Positions 1 to 8,287 are shown, counted from the stretch's first letter. The stretch: 13,369 nucleotides of DNA from DSBG01 sp049975365 (GCA_049975365.1 JBNGDS010000079.1:1-13369), one strand, 5' to 3'. Notes: generated by a model not told the origin, from the letters alone. Numbers and translations are program-made.

Positions 1-520
1 CGTAGGAGGCATCCGTCGACTGCAGGATCTGCTTCCGCATGGCCAGTGCCTGCTGGAGGCCGGTTATTCCCGGGTATTCGGATAGGGAACACAGGCTCTT
101 GATCCGGAATGCCTCGTAAGGTGAAAAGCGCGTCCAGCAGGTGTCGTTGGTCCGTTTTGCAGCAAACATCTCCTCTCCGTGCTCGATGGCCTGGAACCAC
201 AGGCCGTCATTCGCGATCCAGTTCACGCCGAGGCCCTCGGCCAGTACCAGGAGGTCCTGCGTGGACATATTTTTCAGGGCCACGGGGATCCCTGCAGGAT
301 CAACCTCGAAACCCAGGATTCTCGACAGGCGCTTCATGTTGATTGCCATGGCCTTTCCCCCCACCTGGTCCTCCAGCTCGCACGCGCGACGAAGCCCGAG
401 CTGGTGGGAGGTTTCATTGAACCAGAACCCGTAGTGGAGGAGCATTCTCCTGAGCGCCTGGATGATCCATTGCACGAGCTGTTCCTGAGGGAGTTCTTTG
501 ATGCTGACATGTCCGCCCAT
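1..520 (-). CDS. DUF6125-like protein, N-terminal part (3' end beyond window)
   Basis: An open minus-strand frame starts at ATG 520-518 and runs without a stop through the left edge, showing 173 codons. The start is well supported: a perfect AGGAGG lies at 527-532, six bases upstream. The protein begins MGGHVSIKELPQEQLVQWI and resembles the uncharacterised DUF6125 family, typified by a G-x-W-F motif followed about 30 residues later by a basic R-x-K or K-R pair. That pattern occurs twice: GFWF at 31-34 with MKRL at 62-65, and GLWF at 106-109 with RIK at 139-141, which suggests an internal duplication. No signal peptide or membrane segment is visible. The biochemical function is unknown; a mostly helical, soluble cytoplasmic protein is my inference. 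The family call rests on recalled sequence pattern and is moderately sure; the coding call is firm. Confidence 0.75.
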   Translation of the reverse strand, partial: MGGHVSIKELPQEQLVQWIIQALRRMLLHYGFWFNETSHQLGLRRACELEDQVGGKAMAINMKRLSRILGFEVDPAGIPVALKNMSTQDLLVLAEGLGVNWIANDGLWFQAIEHGEEMFAAKRTNDTCWTRFSPYEAFRIKSLCSLSEYPGITGLQQALAMRKQILQSTDASY

Positions 521-526
521 GATCGT

Positions 527-532
527 CCTCCT
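527..532 (-). promoter_or_regulatory. Ribosome binding site of the DUF6125-like gene
   Basis: A perfect AGGAGG on the minus strand sits six bases before ATG 520-518. It fixes the start of the truncated gene and excludes the overlapping plus-strand open frames in 109-547 as the real coding sequence. Confidence 0.75.
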
Positions 533-677
533 GATGATTGTTTTTAAGGAGTGGCACCATTGATGTAGAACGATCCACCTCTGGATGCAAGGGAGAAAAG
601 GAAATCAGTACTGGCGCATGGGGAGTAAGAATATGATGGTTGGATGTTCCGCTGTATTTTGAGATGTACCCGGTGAT

Positions 678-1934
678 TCATCTGTGCTGAGGTTCATATC
701 TGTTCTCGGTCAGGACCTGTTCGGACACCAGGCAGTCGATCTCCTCTCCATTCATTCCGAGCCACGTTTCCATGATGAGCCGGTTGTGCTCACCCAGAGC
801 TGGCGCCGGTAATCTGACGGTGCCGGGGGTCTTCGAGAAGTGCACCGGGAAGCCGGGCACATCGATGATCCCGAACCGCGGGTGTTCCACCTGATGGAAC
901 ATGCCGCGTTGCGCGAGGTTCTCGTCCGTGTTCACGTCATCGGCAGAGTAGGCAATCCCGCAGGGGATCTTCTTCGCCTCGAGGGCCTGGACGATCTCCC
1001 TGGACGTGTGGCGTGATGTCCAGCCCTCGATTTTTTCCACAGCCTCTCTATGGTTATGGATCTGGGCGATGATGGTGCTGAAGCGTGGATCTGTCGAGAG
1101 TTCAGGGCTGCCTACGATCTCCGAGAGGTCCTTCCACTGGCGGGGTGTGAGTGCAACGATCGCAACCTTGCCGTCTCTCGATCTGAAGAACCCGTAAAAA
1201 GGCATGCGGTCACGTGAATTGAGCACATCTTCCGGTCTCCTGCCAAGTGCCTGCTCGATCTGTTCCCTGGTGGAACCCATGGCCCTGTTGATCATGGCGC
1301 GATAGTTGTTGAAATAGAGTACGTCCTGCATGGAGATGTCGATGAACTGGCCATCCCCTGTCTGCATGCGGTTCAGGAGTGCGAGGAGGGCCGCCAGTGC
1401 GCCATAGGCACCGGTCATGAGATCAGCCCAGTAGTTGGCAGGGGGAGTGAATGTGTCGAGTTCATTCCAGAGCTGGCCGGATGTCGCCTGGGCAACGATG
1501 TCAAAGGCGGCCCGTTTGGGATTGATCCCCTGTGAACCGAACCCCGAGATCGCGATATAGATGAGGTCAGGCCTGTCTTGTGTCAGGTCTTCATATCCAA
1601 GGCCATGATGCTCGAGCGTGCCCGGAATCAGGTTGTGGACGAACATATCACTGACAGCCGCAAGCCTGCGCAGGATCTCACGTCCTTTCGGTCTGCGCCA
1701 GTCGAGCGAAATGCCGTATTTGTTGCGGTTGAACACCGAGTAGTTCCGCTCTGCTCCGGGGATGAGGCTGAAGATGAGTCTCAGTGCATCACCTTGAGGA
1801 GGTTCCACCTTGACCACATCGGCCCCCATGTCGGCCAGAATCTGGCTGCACCTCGAACCTGAGATGAACTGGGTCATATCGATGATCTTGATTCCCTTCA
1901 GGACCATGGTACGATCGACGGGACTGCCGGTCAT
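678..1934 (-). CDS. CaiB/BaiF family (class III) CoA-transferase
   Basis: This is a 418-residue protein of the formyl-CoA transferase / L-carnitine CoA-transferase family, which moves CoA between carboxylic acids through an aspartyl-CoA thioester. The start region LKGIKIIDMTQFISG, then ILADMGADVVKVEPP, RNKYGISLD and SGFGSQG are family hallmarks. The likely catalytic aspartate is Asp171 in NYWADLMTG, close to Asp169 of the characterised enzymes. Length matches the usual 390-430 residues. ATG at 1934 is chosen because an AGGTGG lies 12 bases upstream; a GTG at 1946 is in frame but has that motif almost abutting it, and a later ATG at 1907 has no ribosome site. The gene stands alone, divergent from the RND operon, so its acid substrate cannot be told. 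Its activity would suit anaerobic carboxylate or aromatic-acid activation, which is inference. Confidence 0.9.
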   Translation of the reverse strand: MTGSPVDRTMVLKGIKIIDMTQFISGSRCSQILADMGADVVKVEPPQGDALRLIFSLIPGAERNYSVFNRNKYGISLDWRRPKGREILRRLAAVSDMFVHNLIPGTLEHHGLGYEDLTQDRPDLIYIAISGFGSQGINPKRAAFDIVAQATSGQLWNELDTFTPPANYWADLMTGAYGALAALLALLNRMQTGDGQFIDISMQDVLYFNNYRAMINRAMGSTREQIEQALGRRPEDVLNSRDRMPFYGFFRSRDGKVAIVALTPRQWKDLSEIVGSPELSTDPRFSTIIAQIHNHREAVEKIEGWTSRHTSREIVQALEAKKIPCGIAYSADDVNTDENLAQRGMFHQVEHPRFGIIDVPGFPVHFSKTPGTVRLPAPALGEHNRLIMETWLGMNGEEIDCLVSEQVLTENRYEPQHR

Positions 1935-2013
1935 GATCTTCGACACCCACCTGCTGGGTATGCGTCTCGAGACTCGGCAGCCAGAGCCCTCCTCACTTCA
2001 CGGTATCTTCATA

Positions 2014-2042
2014 ACTATGGCATACCTGCAGCACGATGGCAA
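2014..2042 (-). promoter_or_regulatory. Candidate sigma70 promoter of the CoA-transferase gene
   Basis: On the minus strand TTGCCA (2037-2042) is separated by 17 bases from CATAGT (2014-2019). The -10 is preceded by TGC, an extended -10 feature. Transcription would start near 2007, giving a leader of about 70 nt. This is pattern match only. Confidence 0.4.
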
Positions 2043-2046
2043 CGGT

Positions 2047-2127
2047 CATGAATGGTGTGGAACCGATGAACACGAAGCAAGGATCAGAGATCATGGTTGA
2101 GTGAAAGGAGAGATGAGACCATTCATG
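2047..2127. repeat. 10-bp inverted repeat in the divergent intergenic region
   Basis: CATGAATGGT at 2047-2056 and its exact complement ACCATTCATG at 2118-2127 flank 61 bases between the two divergent candidate promoters. The left arm lies just upstream of the -35 of the CoA-transferase promoter. The arms could be paired operator half-sites for a regulator of either unit. A chance match of this length in 300 bases is uncommon but possible. The rest of the 1935-2251 gap contains no credible gene. Confidence 0.35.
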
Positions 2128-2184
2128 TGCGACAGGGACGTGGATACATATCGATTGCCTGTTGGAATAGTGGGTTCTGATCTA

Positions 2185-2213
2185 TTGAAATTTCCTTGGT
2201 GTGACCTTATTTT
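2185..2213 (+). promoter_or_regulatory. Candidate sigma70 promoter of the RND efflux operon
   Basis: TTGAAA (2185-2190) is followed after 17 bases by TATTTT (2208-2213), placing a transcription start near 2220 and a leader of about 32 nt before ATG 2252. The surrounding sequence is AT-rich relative to the neighbouring genes, as expected of a promoter. Confidence 0.5.
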
Positions 2214-2233
2214 TTCACTACATGACAATTATT

Positions 2234-2244
2234 GCTCACTGAGC
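2234..2244. promoter_or_regulatory. 11-bp palindrome just before the efflux operon start codon
   Basis: GCTCA-C-TGAGC is an exact odd palindrome lying between the predicted transcription start and ATG 2252. It may be part of a repressor operator or a small leader hairpin next to the ribosome site. The short length makes this tentative. Confidence 0.3.
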
Positions 2245-2251
2245 TTAGAGG

Positions 2252-3709
2252 ATGGCATACACGCACGTGAAATTTTTTCTTGTTGCTGGCGCTCTGGTGC
2301 TCGCCTGTCTGTGGGCGTGCACATCTTCTCCACAACAGCTTGAGCCGGACCTCGGAATGACCCCCCCAGAGCAGTGGATTTCTCCGTATCCCGCGACAAC
2401 GGGATCCATGTCGAACTGGTGGACAGATTTCGGAGATACGAGGCTGAACGAGTTCATCCAGCATGCCCTCGAAAGGAATTCTGACGTGCGTGCAGCCCTG
2501 GCTCGGATCGATGCGGCTACAGCGCAGGCACGTATCACGGGAGCCGATCTCGACCCCACGCTTGACGGGAATCTCTCTGTCTCGAGGCGAAGGCAGAATT
2601 TCACCGGGTTTCCGTTCTCCCAGGGGCCCGACGAGATAGTTGCAACCACCACGAACACCTTTGGCGCATCGCTGAACCTCAGTTGGGAGATCGACCTGTG
2701 GGGAAGGCTCCGTTCTGCACACGCAGCATCACTTGCCCAGGTCGAGGTGTCCCGTGCAGAACTCGAGGGGATCAGGCTCTCTCTTGCTGCACAGACGGCA
2801 AAGGCATGGTTTGCCTGCATAGAGGCGTCACAGCAGCTCACGCTTGCACAGGCAACAGTTGAGAACTTCAGCCAGACCCGGGATCAGATCCGTTCGAGGT
2901 ATGAGCGGGGATTGAGGTCCTCCCTGGATCTGCGACTGGCGGAATCAAATGTTTCTTCTGCACAGGCAATCCTATATTCCCGGGAGGATCAGCTCCAGCG
3001 AATCATCCGGCAGCTGGAAATTCTCGTGGGAAGGTATCCCTCCGGCAGGCTCGAGATCGGTGATGGATTTCCCGGCATCATAACTCCCGTGCCTGCTGGT
3101 ATCCCGGCTGATATCATCAGCAGGAGACCGGATCTGGTTTCCGCTGAACGTCGTCTCGCCGCTTCAATCGAGCGGGTATCACAGGCTAAGGCATCCCTGT
3201 ATCCCCGGATTGCACTGACTGCATCAGGAGGGAGATCAAGTGATGAACTTGAGAATCTCCTCGATGGTGACTACACTATCTGGAGTCTGGCAGGGAATCT
3301 TCTCCAGCCCATTTTCCAGGGGGGACGGCTCAGAGCGGGCGTCGATCTTGCCAGGGCACGGAAAGACGAGACTGCGGCGCAATTCGTCGGGAGTGTTCTG
3401 GCCGCATATTCCGAGGTGGAGATTGCTCTTGCGGCCGAGGCAATCCTGTCCCACAGGCAAGACGCGCTCATTATAACCGTGGAGCAGGCAATGGCAGCGC
3501 GGAATCTCGCTCAAGAACGCTATATGGCTGGGCTGGTGGATTATGTCTCTCTTCTCGAGGCACAGCGGGGGGCATTCGAAGCCCGGAGTCAGCTCCTGAG
3601 TGTCCGACGCCAGAGAGTGGATGCGAGGATTGATCTCTACCTGGCCCTCGGAGGTGGATTTACGAGGGAGGACATCGGAGATCAGAAGCAGGGGGGAGGA
3701 ATGCCGTGA
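2252..3709 (+). CDS. TolC/NodT-family outer membrane efflux lipoprotein
   Basis: This 485-residue outer membrane factor forms the exit duct of a tripartite RND pump. A lipoprotein signal peptide is clear: Lys7, a hydrophobic stretch at about 8-20, and lipobox LWAC with the lipidated cysteine at Cys23. NodT-type landmarks follow: WWTDFGDTRLNEFI (56-69), SWEIDLWGRLR (144-154), IPADIISRRPDL (284-295) and PIFQGGRLRAG (353-363). Two outer_membrane efflux repeats with long helical stretches fill the rest, and the length is normal. The start is slightly odd: the purine run TTAGAGG abuts ATG 2252 with no spacer, and a GTG six codons in (2267) would also leave a working signal peptide. It is the first gene of the operon and its TGA overlaps the GTG start of the membrane-fusion gene. 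Exported substrate is unknown. Confidence 0.95.
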   Translation: MAYTHVKFFLVAGALVLACLWACTSSPQQLEPDLGMTPPEQWISPYPATTGSMSNWWTDFGDTRLNEFIQHALERNSDVRAALARIDAATAQARITGADLDPTLDGNLSVSRRRQNFTGFPFSQGPDEIVATTTNTFGASLNLSWEIDLWGRLRSAHAASLAQVEVSRAELEGIRLSLAAQTAKAWFACIEASQQLTLAQATVENFSQTRDQIRSRYERGLRSSLDLRLAESNVSSAQAILYSREDQLQRIIRQLEILVGRYPSGRLEIGDGFPGIITPVPAGIPADIISRRPDLVSAERRLAASIERVSQAKASLYPRIALTASGGRSSDELENLLDGDYTIWSLAGNLLQPIFQGGRLRAGVDLARARKDETAAQFVGSVLAAYSEVEIALAAEAILSHRQDALIITVEQAMAARNLAQERYMAGLVDYVSLLEAQRGAFEARSQLLSVRRQRVDARIDLYLALGGGFTREDIGDQKQGGGMP

Positions 3710-4911
3710 TTAGACACAAAAGTCTGAGGATACTGGTCCCGGTTGGCATCATCCTGATCGGTCTCGTCGGAGCGATCGTCATGGTTGCAACTCGACCGAA
3801 GGTTGAACAGAGGCCGGTACCGTTTCTTCCACCCCTGGTACGGGCACAGACGGTCTCCTACCAGGATGTGCAGCTGAGCGTGAATTCCCAGGGTACGGTC
3901 ACTCCCCGTACCGAGACAGACCTCATCTCACAGGTGGCGGGCACGATCATCACCGTCTCACCTCAATTTGCATCGGGTGGCTTCTTCGAGGAAGACGAAC
4001 TCCTCATACGGATCGATCCGCGCGATTATGAATATGCCATCGCCCGGCTCGAAGCAGACGTGGCCCAGAGCAGGGTGAGGCTCGTACGAGAGGAGGAGGA
4101 GGCCTCTATTGCACGGGCAGAGTGGGAGCGGATAGGCTCTTCCAGTGAACCAAGCCCCCTCGTTCTTCGTGAGCCACAGCTCGAGGAGGCGCGCACGATT
4201 CTGAGGGCTGCTCAAGCCTCGCTGAAGCAGGCCAAACTCAACCTCGAGCGCACACGAATCATTGCACCGTACCCGGGGCGGGTGCGCGAGAAAAATATTG
4301 ATATCGGCCAGTATGTGAGTCCGGGTTTCCGTCTCGGAACCGTCTACTCGATAGACACCGCCGAGGTGCGGCTCCCAGTCCCTGACAGCGACCTCGCGTA
4401 TCTCGATATCTGCCTCGATCCGGAAAATGGAAGGTTCACCTGCCCGGTACTCGGCGTCTCCCTCACCGCTGACTTCGCTGGGAGAACACACACGTGGAAG
4501 GGCACGATCGTTCGGGTTGAAGGGGAGATCGATCCCAGAACACGGATGGTGACCCTTGTCTGCTCGGTTCCGGATCCGTATAACAGGATGTCGGACTCCC
4601 CCGGGACTCCTCTTGCAGTGGGGATGTTCGTTGATGCAGAAATCTTTGGAAAGCGTGTGGACGATGTCGTGGTGATCGAACGTTCAGCCCTCAGGGGGGA
4701 AGACACCGTCCTCATCATCGACGATGAAGACAGGCTCCACTACCAGAAGGTGAATGTGCTGAAGACCGATGCACGAAGTGCCATCATCACGGATGGACTC
4801 TCACAAGGGCAGCGTGTCTGCATTTCGCCCCTGGAAGCAGTAGTCGACGGGATGAAGGTCCGCCTCGCAGGAAGTGTTGATATCGGGAGAGAATCGGGGG
4901 GAGATTCATGA
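3706..4911 (+). CDS. RND efflux membrane fusion protein (periplasmic adaptor)
   Basis: This 401-residue HlyD/AcrA-type adaptor bridges the inner membrane pump and the outer membrane factor. One N-terminal membrane anchor spans about residues 8-28 and there is no lipobox, so it is anchored by the helix rather than by lipid. The split lipoyl domain is seen at about 66-104 and 184-207 (RIIAPYPGRVREKNIDIGQYV is its second half), with a charged alpha-helical hairpin of about 105-183 between. Beta-barrel and membrane-proximal domains follow, with GTIVRVEGEIDPRTRMV at 266-282 typical of the family. The start is GTG 3706, overlapping the upstream TGA in GTGA, with a strong GGAGGA 5-6 bases upstream. 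This means translational coupling, and equimolar assembly with its neighbours is expected. Confidence 0.95.
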   Translation: MIRHKSLRILVPVGIILIGLVGAIVMVATRPKVEQRPVPFLPPLVRAQTVSYQDVQLSVNSQGTVTPRTETDLISQVAGTIITVSPQFASGGFFEEDELLIRIDPRDYEYAIARLEADVAQSRVRLVREEEEASIARAEWERIGSSSEPSPLVLREPQLEEARTILRAAQASLKQAKLNLERTRIIAPYPGRVREKNIDIGQYVSPGFRLGTVYSIDTAEVRLPVPDSDLAYLDICLDPENGRFTCPVLGVSLTADFAGRTHTWKGTIVRVEGEIDPRTRMVTLVCSVPDPYNRMSDSPGTPLAVGMFVDAEIFGKRVDDVVVIERSALRGEDTVLIIDDEDRLHYQKVNVLKTDARSAIITDGLSQGQRVCISPLEAVVDGMKVRLAGSVDIGRESGGDS

Positions 4912-7900
4912 ACAGAGCCCTCGAGTGGTTTGCACGGAATTCCGTTGCTGCAAACCTCATCCTGATCCTGGTCTTGGCCGCTGGACTCCTCACCGTGACA
5001 AGTATCAAGCAGGAGGTATTCCCCGAGATATCCTCGGACCTCATTACAGTAAGCGTTCTCTACCCCGGAGCAGCTCCAGAGGAGGTGGAGGAGGGTGTCT
5101 GCATCCGAATCGAGGAGGAGGTCCAGAGTCTCGAGGGCATCAAACGGATCAGGTCGCGTGCATCCGAGGGGAGCGGGACAGTGACTCTCGAACTGTTTCC
5201 GGGTGTGGATGTTGCATCCATACTGGATGATGTGAAGGCACGCATCGATGCCATCGATACCTTTCCAGAGGAAACGGAGAAACCGGTCATTCAGGAGGCG
5301 CTGAACAGGAGGCAGGTCATCAACATCGCAGTGTCCGGGGAAGTGGACGAAAAAACACTCAGAGTGTTGAGCGACCAGATCAGGGAGGATATCCTCAAGC
5401 TCGAGGGCATCACCCAGGCCGAGGTGTCCAGCGTCAGACCGTATGAAATCTCTGTAGAAGTATCCGAAACAGACCTGAACAGGTATGAGCTGACATTCGA
5501 CGAGGTCGTGCAGGCCATTCGCAGGTCCTCCCTCGATCTGCCCGGTGGTTCCATCAAGACCGAAGGCGGCGAGGTGCTTCTGAGGACCAAGGGACAGGCG
5601 TATACCGGGAGGGACTTCGAGGAAATAATTCTGCGCACAAGGCCAGACGGCACCCGGATTATGGTCGGGGACGTGGCACGGGTTGTTGACGGGTTTGCAG
5701 AGACTGACCAGAGTGCACGGTTCGACGGGAAACCTGCTGCCCTCATCCAGGTATTCCGCGTGGGAGACGAGGATGCCATCCAGGTTGCCTCACAGGTCAG
5801 GCAGTATGTTGAACGGCAACGTCAGAGATTGCCCCAGGGTATAGAACTGACCATCTGGAGCGACGACTCGCAGGTGCTCAAGAGCAGGATCGATCTCCTC
5901 ATGCGCAATGGCCGGAGCGGTATGATCCTCGTCTTCATCACCCTGGCACTGTTCCTGAGGCTCCGCCTGGCGTTCTGGGTTGCCCTGGGTGTGCCGTTCT
6001 CCTTCCTCGGGGCGTTCTGGCTGATGCCGCAGTTCGATGTCTCCATAAACATGATCTCGCTCTTTGCCTTTATCCTCGTCATCGGAATCCTTGTCGACGA
6101 TGCAATCGTAGTCGGGGAGAGCGTGTTCTCCGAATTCGAGTTGGGAAAGACGAAAGTCCAGGCAGCAATCGATGGGGTCAAGCGCGTGGCGGTTCCGGTC
6201 GTGTTCGCCGTACTCACCACGGTTGCAGCGTTCTGGCCCCTGCTTTCCGTTGAGGGGGTCATTGGGAAGATCATGCGTCTGATTCCCATCATCGTCATCC
6301 TCACGCTCATCTTTTCCCTGATCGAATCGCTCTTCATTCTCCCGGCCCACCTCTCGCACCTCCGTGGTGATGAGACGAGGGAGACACATGGAATACCAGC
6401 CGCGTGGGCGCGGTTTCAGAAGAAGTTCAACGAGGTGTTTCAGAGATTCATTGAAAAGGTGTACCGGCCAAGCCTGGAGCTCGGCCTCCGGATCAGGTAT
6501 GTAACAGCAGCGGCCGGGGTTGCCATCCTGATCCTCACCCTGGGCATGGTTGCGGGAGGCTGGATCAAGTTCGTGTTTTTTCCCAAGATCGATGCGGACA
6601 ATATTGTTGCAGAACTCACCATGCCCCTCGGCACTCCTGTCGAGATTACCCGTGAGGCCATTGTGCGTCTTGAAGAGACGGCAAAAGCCCTGGAACAGGA
6701 ATTTGGAGAAGATCACCACATCATTCGCCATGTCCTGGCATCTGTTGGGGAACAGCCGAGCAGGAACGAGGCACGGGGACCTGTGGCGGGGCAGGCGCTG
6801 TTTGTGGGTTCTCATCTCGGGGAGGTGAACATCGAGCTCGTTCCCTTGGAGGAGCGTGAACTGAGCAGCACCCAGATCGCGAACCGGTGGAGAGAACGTA
6901 CCGGGCCCATCCCCGATGCCGTGGAACTGGTGTTTACGAGTTCCCTGTTCTCGGCGGGTGCCCCCATTAATGTTCAGCTCGCGAGTTCAAATTACCAGGC
7001 CCTCCGCATGTCGGCCGAGCAGCTCAAGGAGAAGATTGCCGAGTATCCAGGTGTCTACGATGTTACAGACTCATTCAGGCAGGGCAAGCAGGAGATCAAG
7101 CTCTCCATCACGCCTGAGGCCGAATCACTGGGACTCACCCTGTCGGATCTCGGCAGGCAGGTCAGGCAGGCATTCTACGGGGAAGAAGCACAACTTGTCC
7201 AGCGGGGACGGGACGAGGTCAAGGTCATGGTTCGCTACCCGGCAGATGAACGGCGATCGCTGGAAAACCTGGAGACCAAACGCATCAGACTACCCGGTGG
7301 AATAGAGGTGCCCTTTTCTGTTGCAGCCGATGCACAGCTTGGTCGCGGATACTCCTTCATCGAACGGACGGACAGGCAGCGGACTGTCAATGTCACAGCA
7401 GAGGTCGATGAATCAAGGGCCAACGCCAACGAGATCATAGCAGACATGACCCTCAATGTCCTCCCGCGTCTGCTTGCAGAGTATCCGGAGATTCAGTACT
7501 CCCTGGAAGGAGAGCAGCGTGATCAGCAGGAGGCTCTGGGGAGCTTGAAGACAGGGTTTGTCCTCGCGCTGCTCATGATCTATGCCCTGCTCGCTGTTCC
7601 ATTCAGGTCGTATCTTCAACCCATGATCGTGATGGCGGTCATACCTTTCGGCGTTGTGGGTGCGGTCTGGGGGCACATGATCATGCGACTCGACCTCACG
7701 ATCCTGTCCATGTTCGGGATCGTAGCCCTGGCAGGAGTTGTGGTCAATGACAGCCTGGTGATGATCGACTTCATCAACCGTTCCCGGGATGAAGGAAAGC
7801 CGCTTATGGATGCGATACGGGGGGCAGGGGTTGCACGGTTCAGGCCCATCATCCTCACCTCGCTCACCACCTTTGCCGGGCTCTCGCCTCTCCTCATGGA

Positions 7901-8069
7901 ACGCAGCCTTCAGGCGCGGTTCCTCATCCCCATGGCGGTTTCCCTGGCGTTCGGGGTGGTCTTTGCCACCTTCATCACCCTGATCCTCGTTCCCGTGAGC
8001 TACATGATCCTGGAAGATGTAAAGGAATTCTTCGGGAGAATCCTCGGGGTTCGAGGTGGTGCTCATTGA
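4908..8069 (+). CDS. RND family efflux pump, inner membrane permease
   Basis: This 1053-residue proton-driven transporter of the AcrB/MdtB superfamily has the usual length and duplicated layout. It has TM1 at about 12-32, a first periplasmic porter half to about 330, a TM block at about 336-545, a second periplasmic half to about 875, and TM8-12 to the end. TM4 carries the paired proton-relay aspartates Asp397-Asp398 in GILVDDAIVV, matching AcrB Asp407/408. In TM10 the motif is GVVVNDSLVMIDF, so Asn947 stands where AcrB has Lys940; Arg977 and Thr984 align with AcrB Arg971 and Thr978. The ATG overlaps the adaptor stop in ATGA, with GGGGAG just upstream. It is the last gene of the operon. Drug, lipid or metabolite substrate cannot be assigned. 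The heavy-metal (CusA) class is unlikely because its TM10 glutamate and the methionine clusters are not seen. Confidence 0.96.
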   Translation: MNRALEWFARNSVAANLILILVLAAGLLTVTSIKQEVFPEISSDLITVSVLYPGAAPEEVEEGVCIRIEEEVQSLEGIKRIRSRASEGSGTVTLELFPGVDVASILDDVKARIDAIDTFPEETEKPVIQEALNRRQVINIAVSGEVDEKTLRVLSDQIREDILKLEGITQAEVSSVRPYEISVEVSETDLNRYELTFDEVVQAIRRSSLDLPGGSIKTEGGEVLLRTKGQAYTGRDFEEIILRTRPDGTRIMVGDVARVVDGFAETDQSARFDGKPAALIQVFRVGDEDAIQVASQVRQYVERQRQRLPQGIELTIWSDDSQVLKSRIDLLMRNGRSGMILVFITLALFLRLRLAFWVALGVPFSFLGAFWLMPQFDVSINMISLFAFILVIGILVDDAIVVGESVFSEFELGKTKVQAAIDGVKRVAVPVVFAVLTTVAAFWPLLSVEGVIGKIMRLIPIIVILTLIFSLIESLFILPAHLSHLRGDETRETHGIPAAWARFQKKFNEVFQRFIEKVYRPSLELGLRIRYVTAAAGVAILILTLGMVAGGWIKFVFFPKIDADNIVAELTMPLGTPVEITREAIVRLEETAKALEQEFGEDHHIIRHVLASVGEQPSRNEARGPVAGQALFVGSHLGEVNIELVPLEERELSSTQIANRWRERTGPIPDAVELVFTSSLFSAGAPINVQLASSNYQALRMSAEQLKEKIAEYPGVYDVTDSFRQGKQEIKLSITPEAESLGLTLSDLGRQVRQAFYGEEAQLVQRGRDEVKVMVRYPADERRSLENLETKRIRLPGGIEVPFSVAADAQLGRGYSFIERTDRQRTVNVTAEVDESRANANEIIADMTLNVLPRLLAEYPEIQYSLEGEQRDQQEALGSLKTGFVLALLMIYALLAVPFRSYLQPMIVMAVIPFGVVGAVWGHMIMRLDLTILSMFGIVALAGVVVNDSLVMIDFINRSRDEGKPLMDAIRGAGVARFRPIILTSLTTFAGLSPLLMERSLQARFLIPMAVSLAFGVVFATFITLILVPVSYMILEDVKEFFGRILGVRGGAH

Positions 8070-8174
8070 TGGCTCGATCATTCACCCGGGAAGTATTCCA
8101 GGCTGGAGAGTGACACGAGATAACCTGTACTGTGCGGACACCAGGGAAATCCTGTATCCGTGAGGCTGTTCGGG

Positions 8175-8213
8175 GTTCCCAGAGTGAGGGCCTCTTCACT
8201 CCTGGCTCAGAAC
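8175..8213. terminator. Hairpin between convergent genes, possible bidirectional terminator
   Basis: CCAGAGTGA (8179-8187) pairs with TCACTCCTGG (8196-8205) through nine base pairs with one bulged C. An outer GTTC/GAAC pairing (8175-8178 with 8210-8213) extends it across a small internal loop. It lies midway between the end of the RND pump gene (8069) and the stop of the convergent methyltransferase gene (8288). No U-tract follows directly on either strand (the nearest T run is at 8236-8241), so it is not a textbook intrinsic terminator. The rest of 8070-8287 shows no gene. Confidence 0.35.
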
Positions 8214-8287
8214 GTAGGAATGTGATTGGCTGCTGTTTTTTAGGTGGGTTGCTCCTCCCCCCGATTTCGTATGAGCATGACTTCCCG

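Noticed and set aside
109..547. Three overlapping plus-strand open frames at the left edge
   Set aside because: They are opposite the minus-strand DUF6125-like frame, which has a perfect Shine-Dalgarno and recognisable repeats.
521..677. Possible RNA gene or terminator between the CoA-transferase and the DUF6125-like gene
   Set aside because: No stable hairpin with a T run and no tRNA-like or small-RNA pattern could be seen; only a weak promoter-like TTGCAT/TACATC pair, too poor to call.
2101..2343. Small plus-strand open frame crossing the start of the efflux operon
   Set aside because: It overlaps the lipoprotein signal peptide coding region in another frame, spans the candidate promoter and has no recognisable sequence.
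5790..6815. Long minus-strand open frame (341 codons) inside the RND pump gene
   Set aside because: It is antisense to a well-conserved gene, its translation is rich in Asp, Glu, Arg and His without any fold signature, and it lacks a ribosome site. It is a frame shadow.
8236..8241. T run after the efflux operon as an intrinsic terminator tail
   Set aside because: It is about 30 bases from the nearest stable hairpin (8175-8213), too far for a standard intrinsic terminator.
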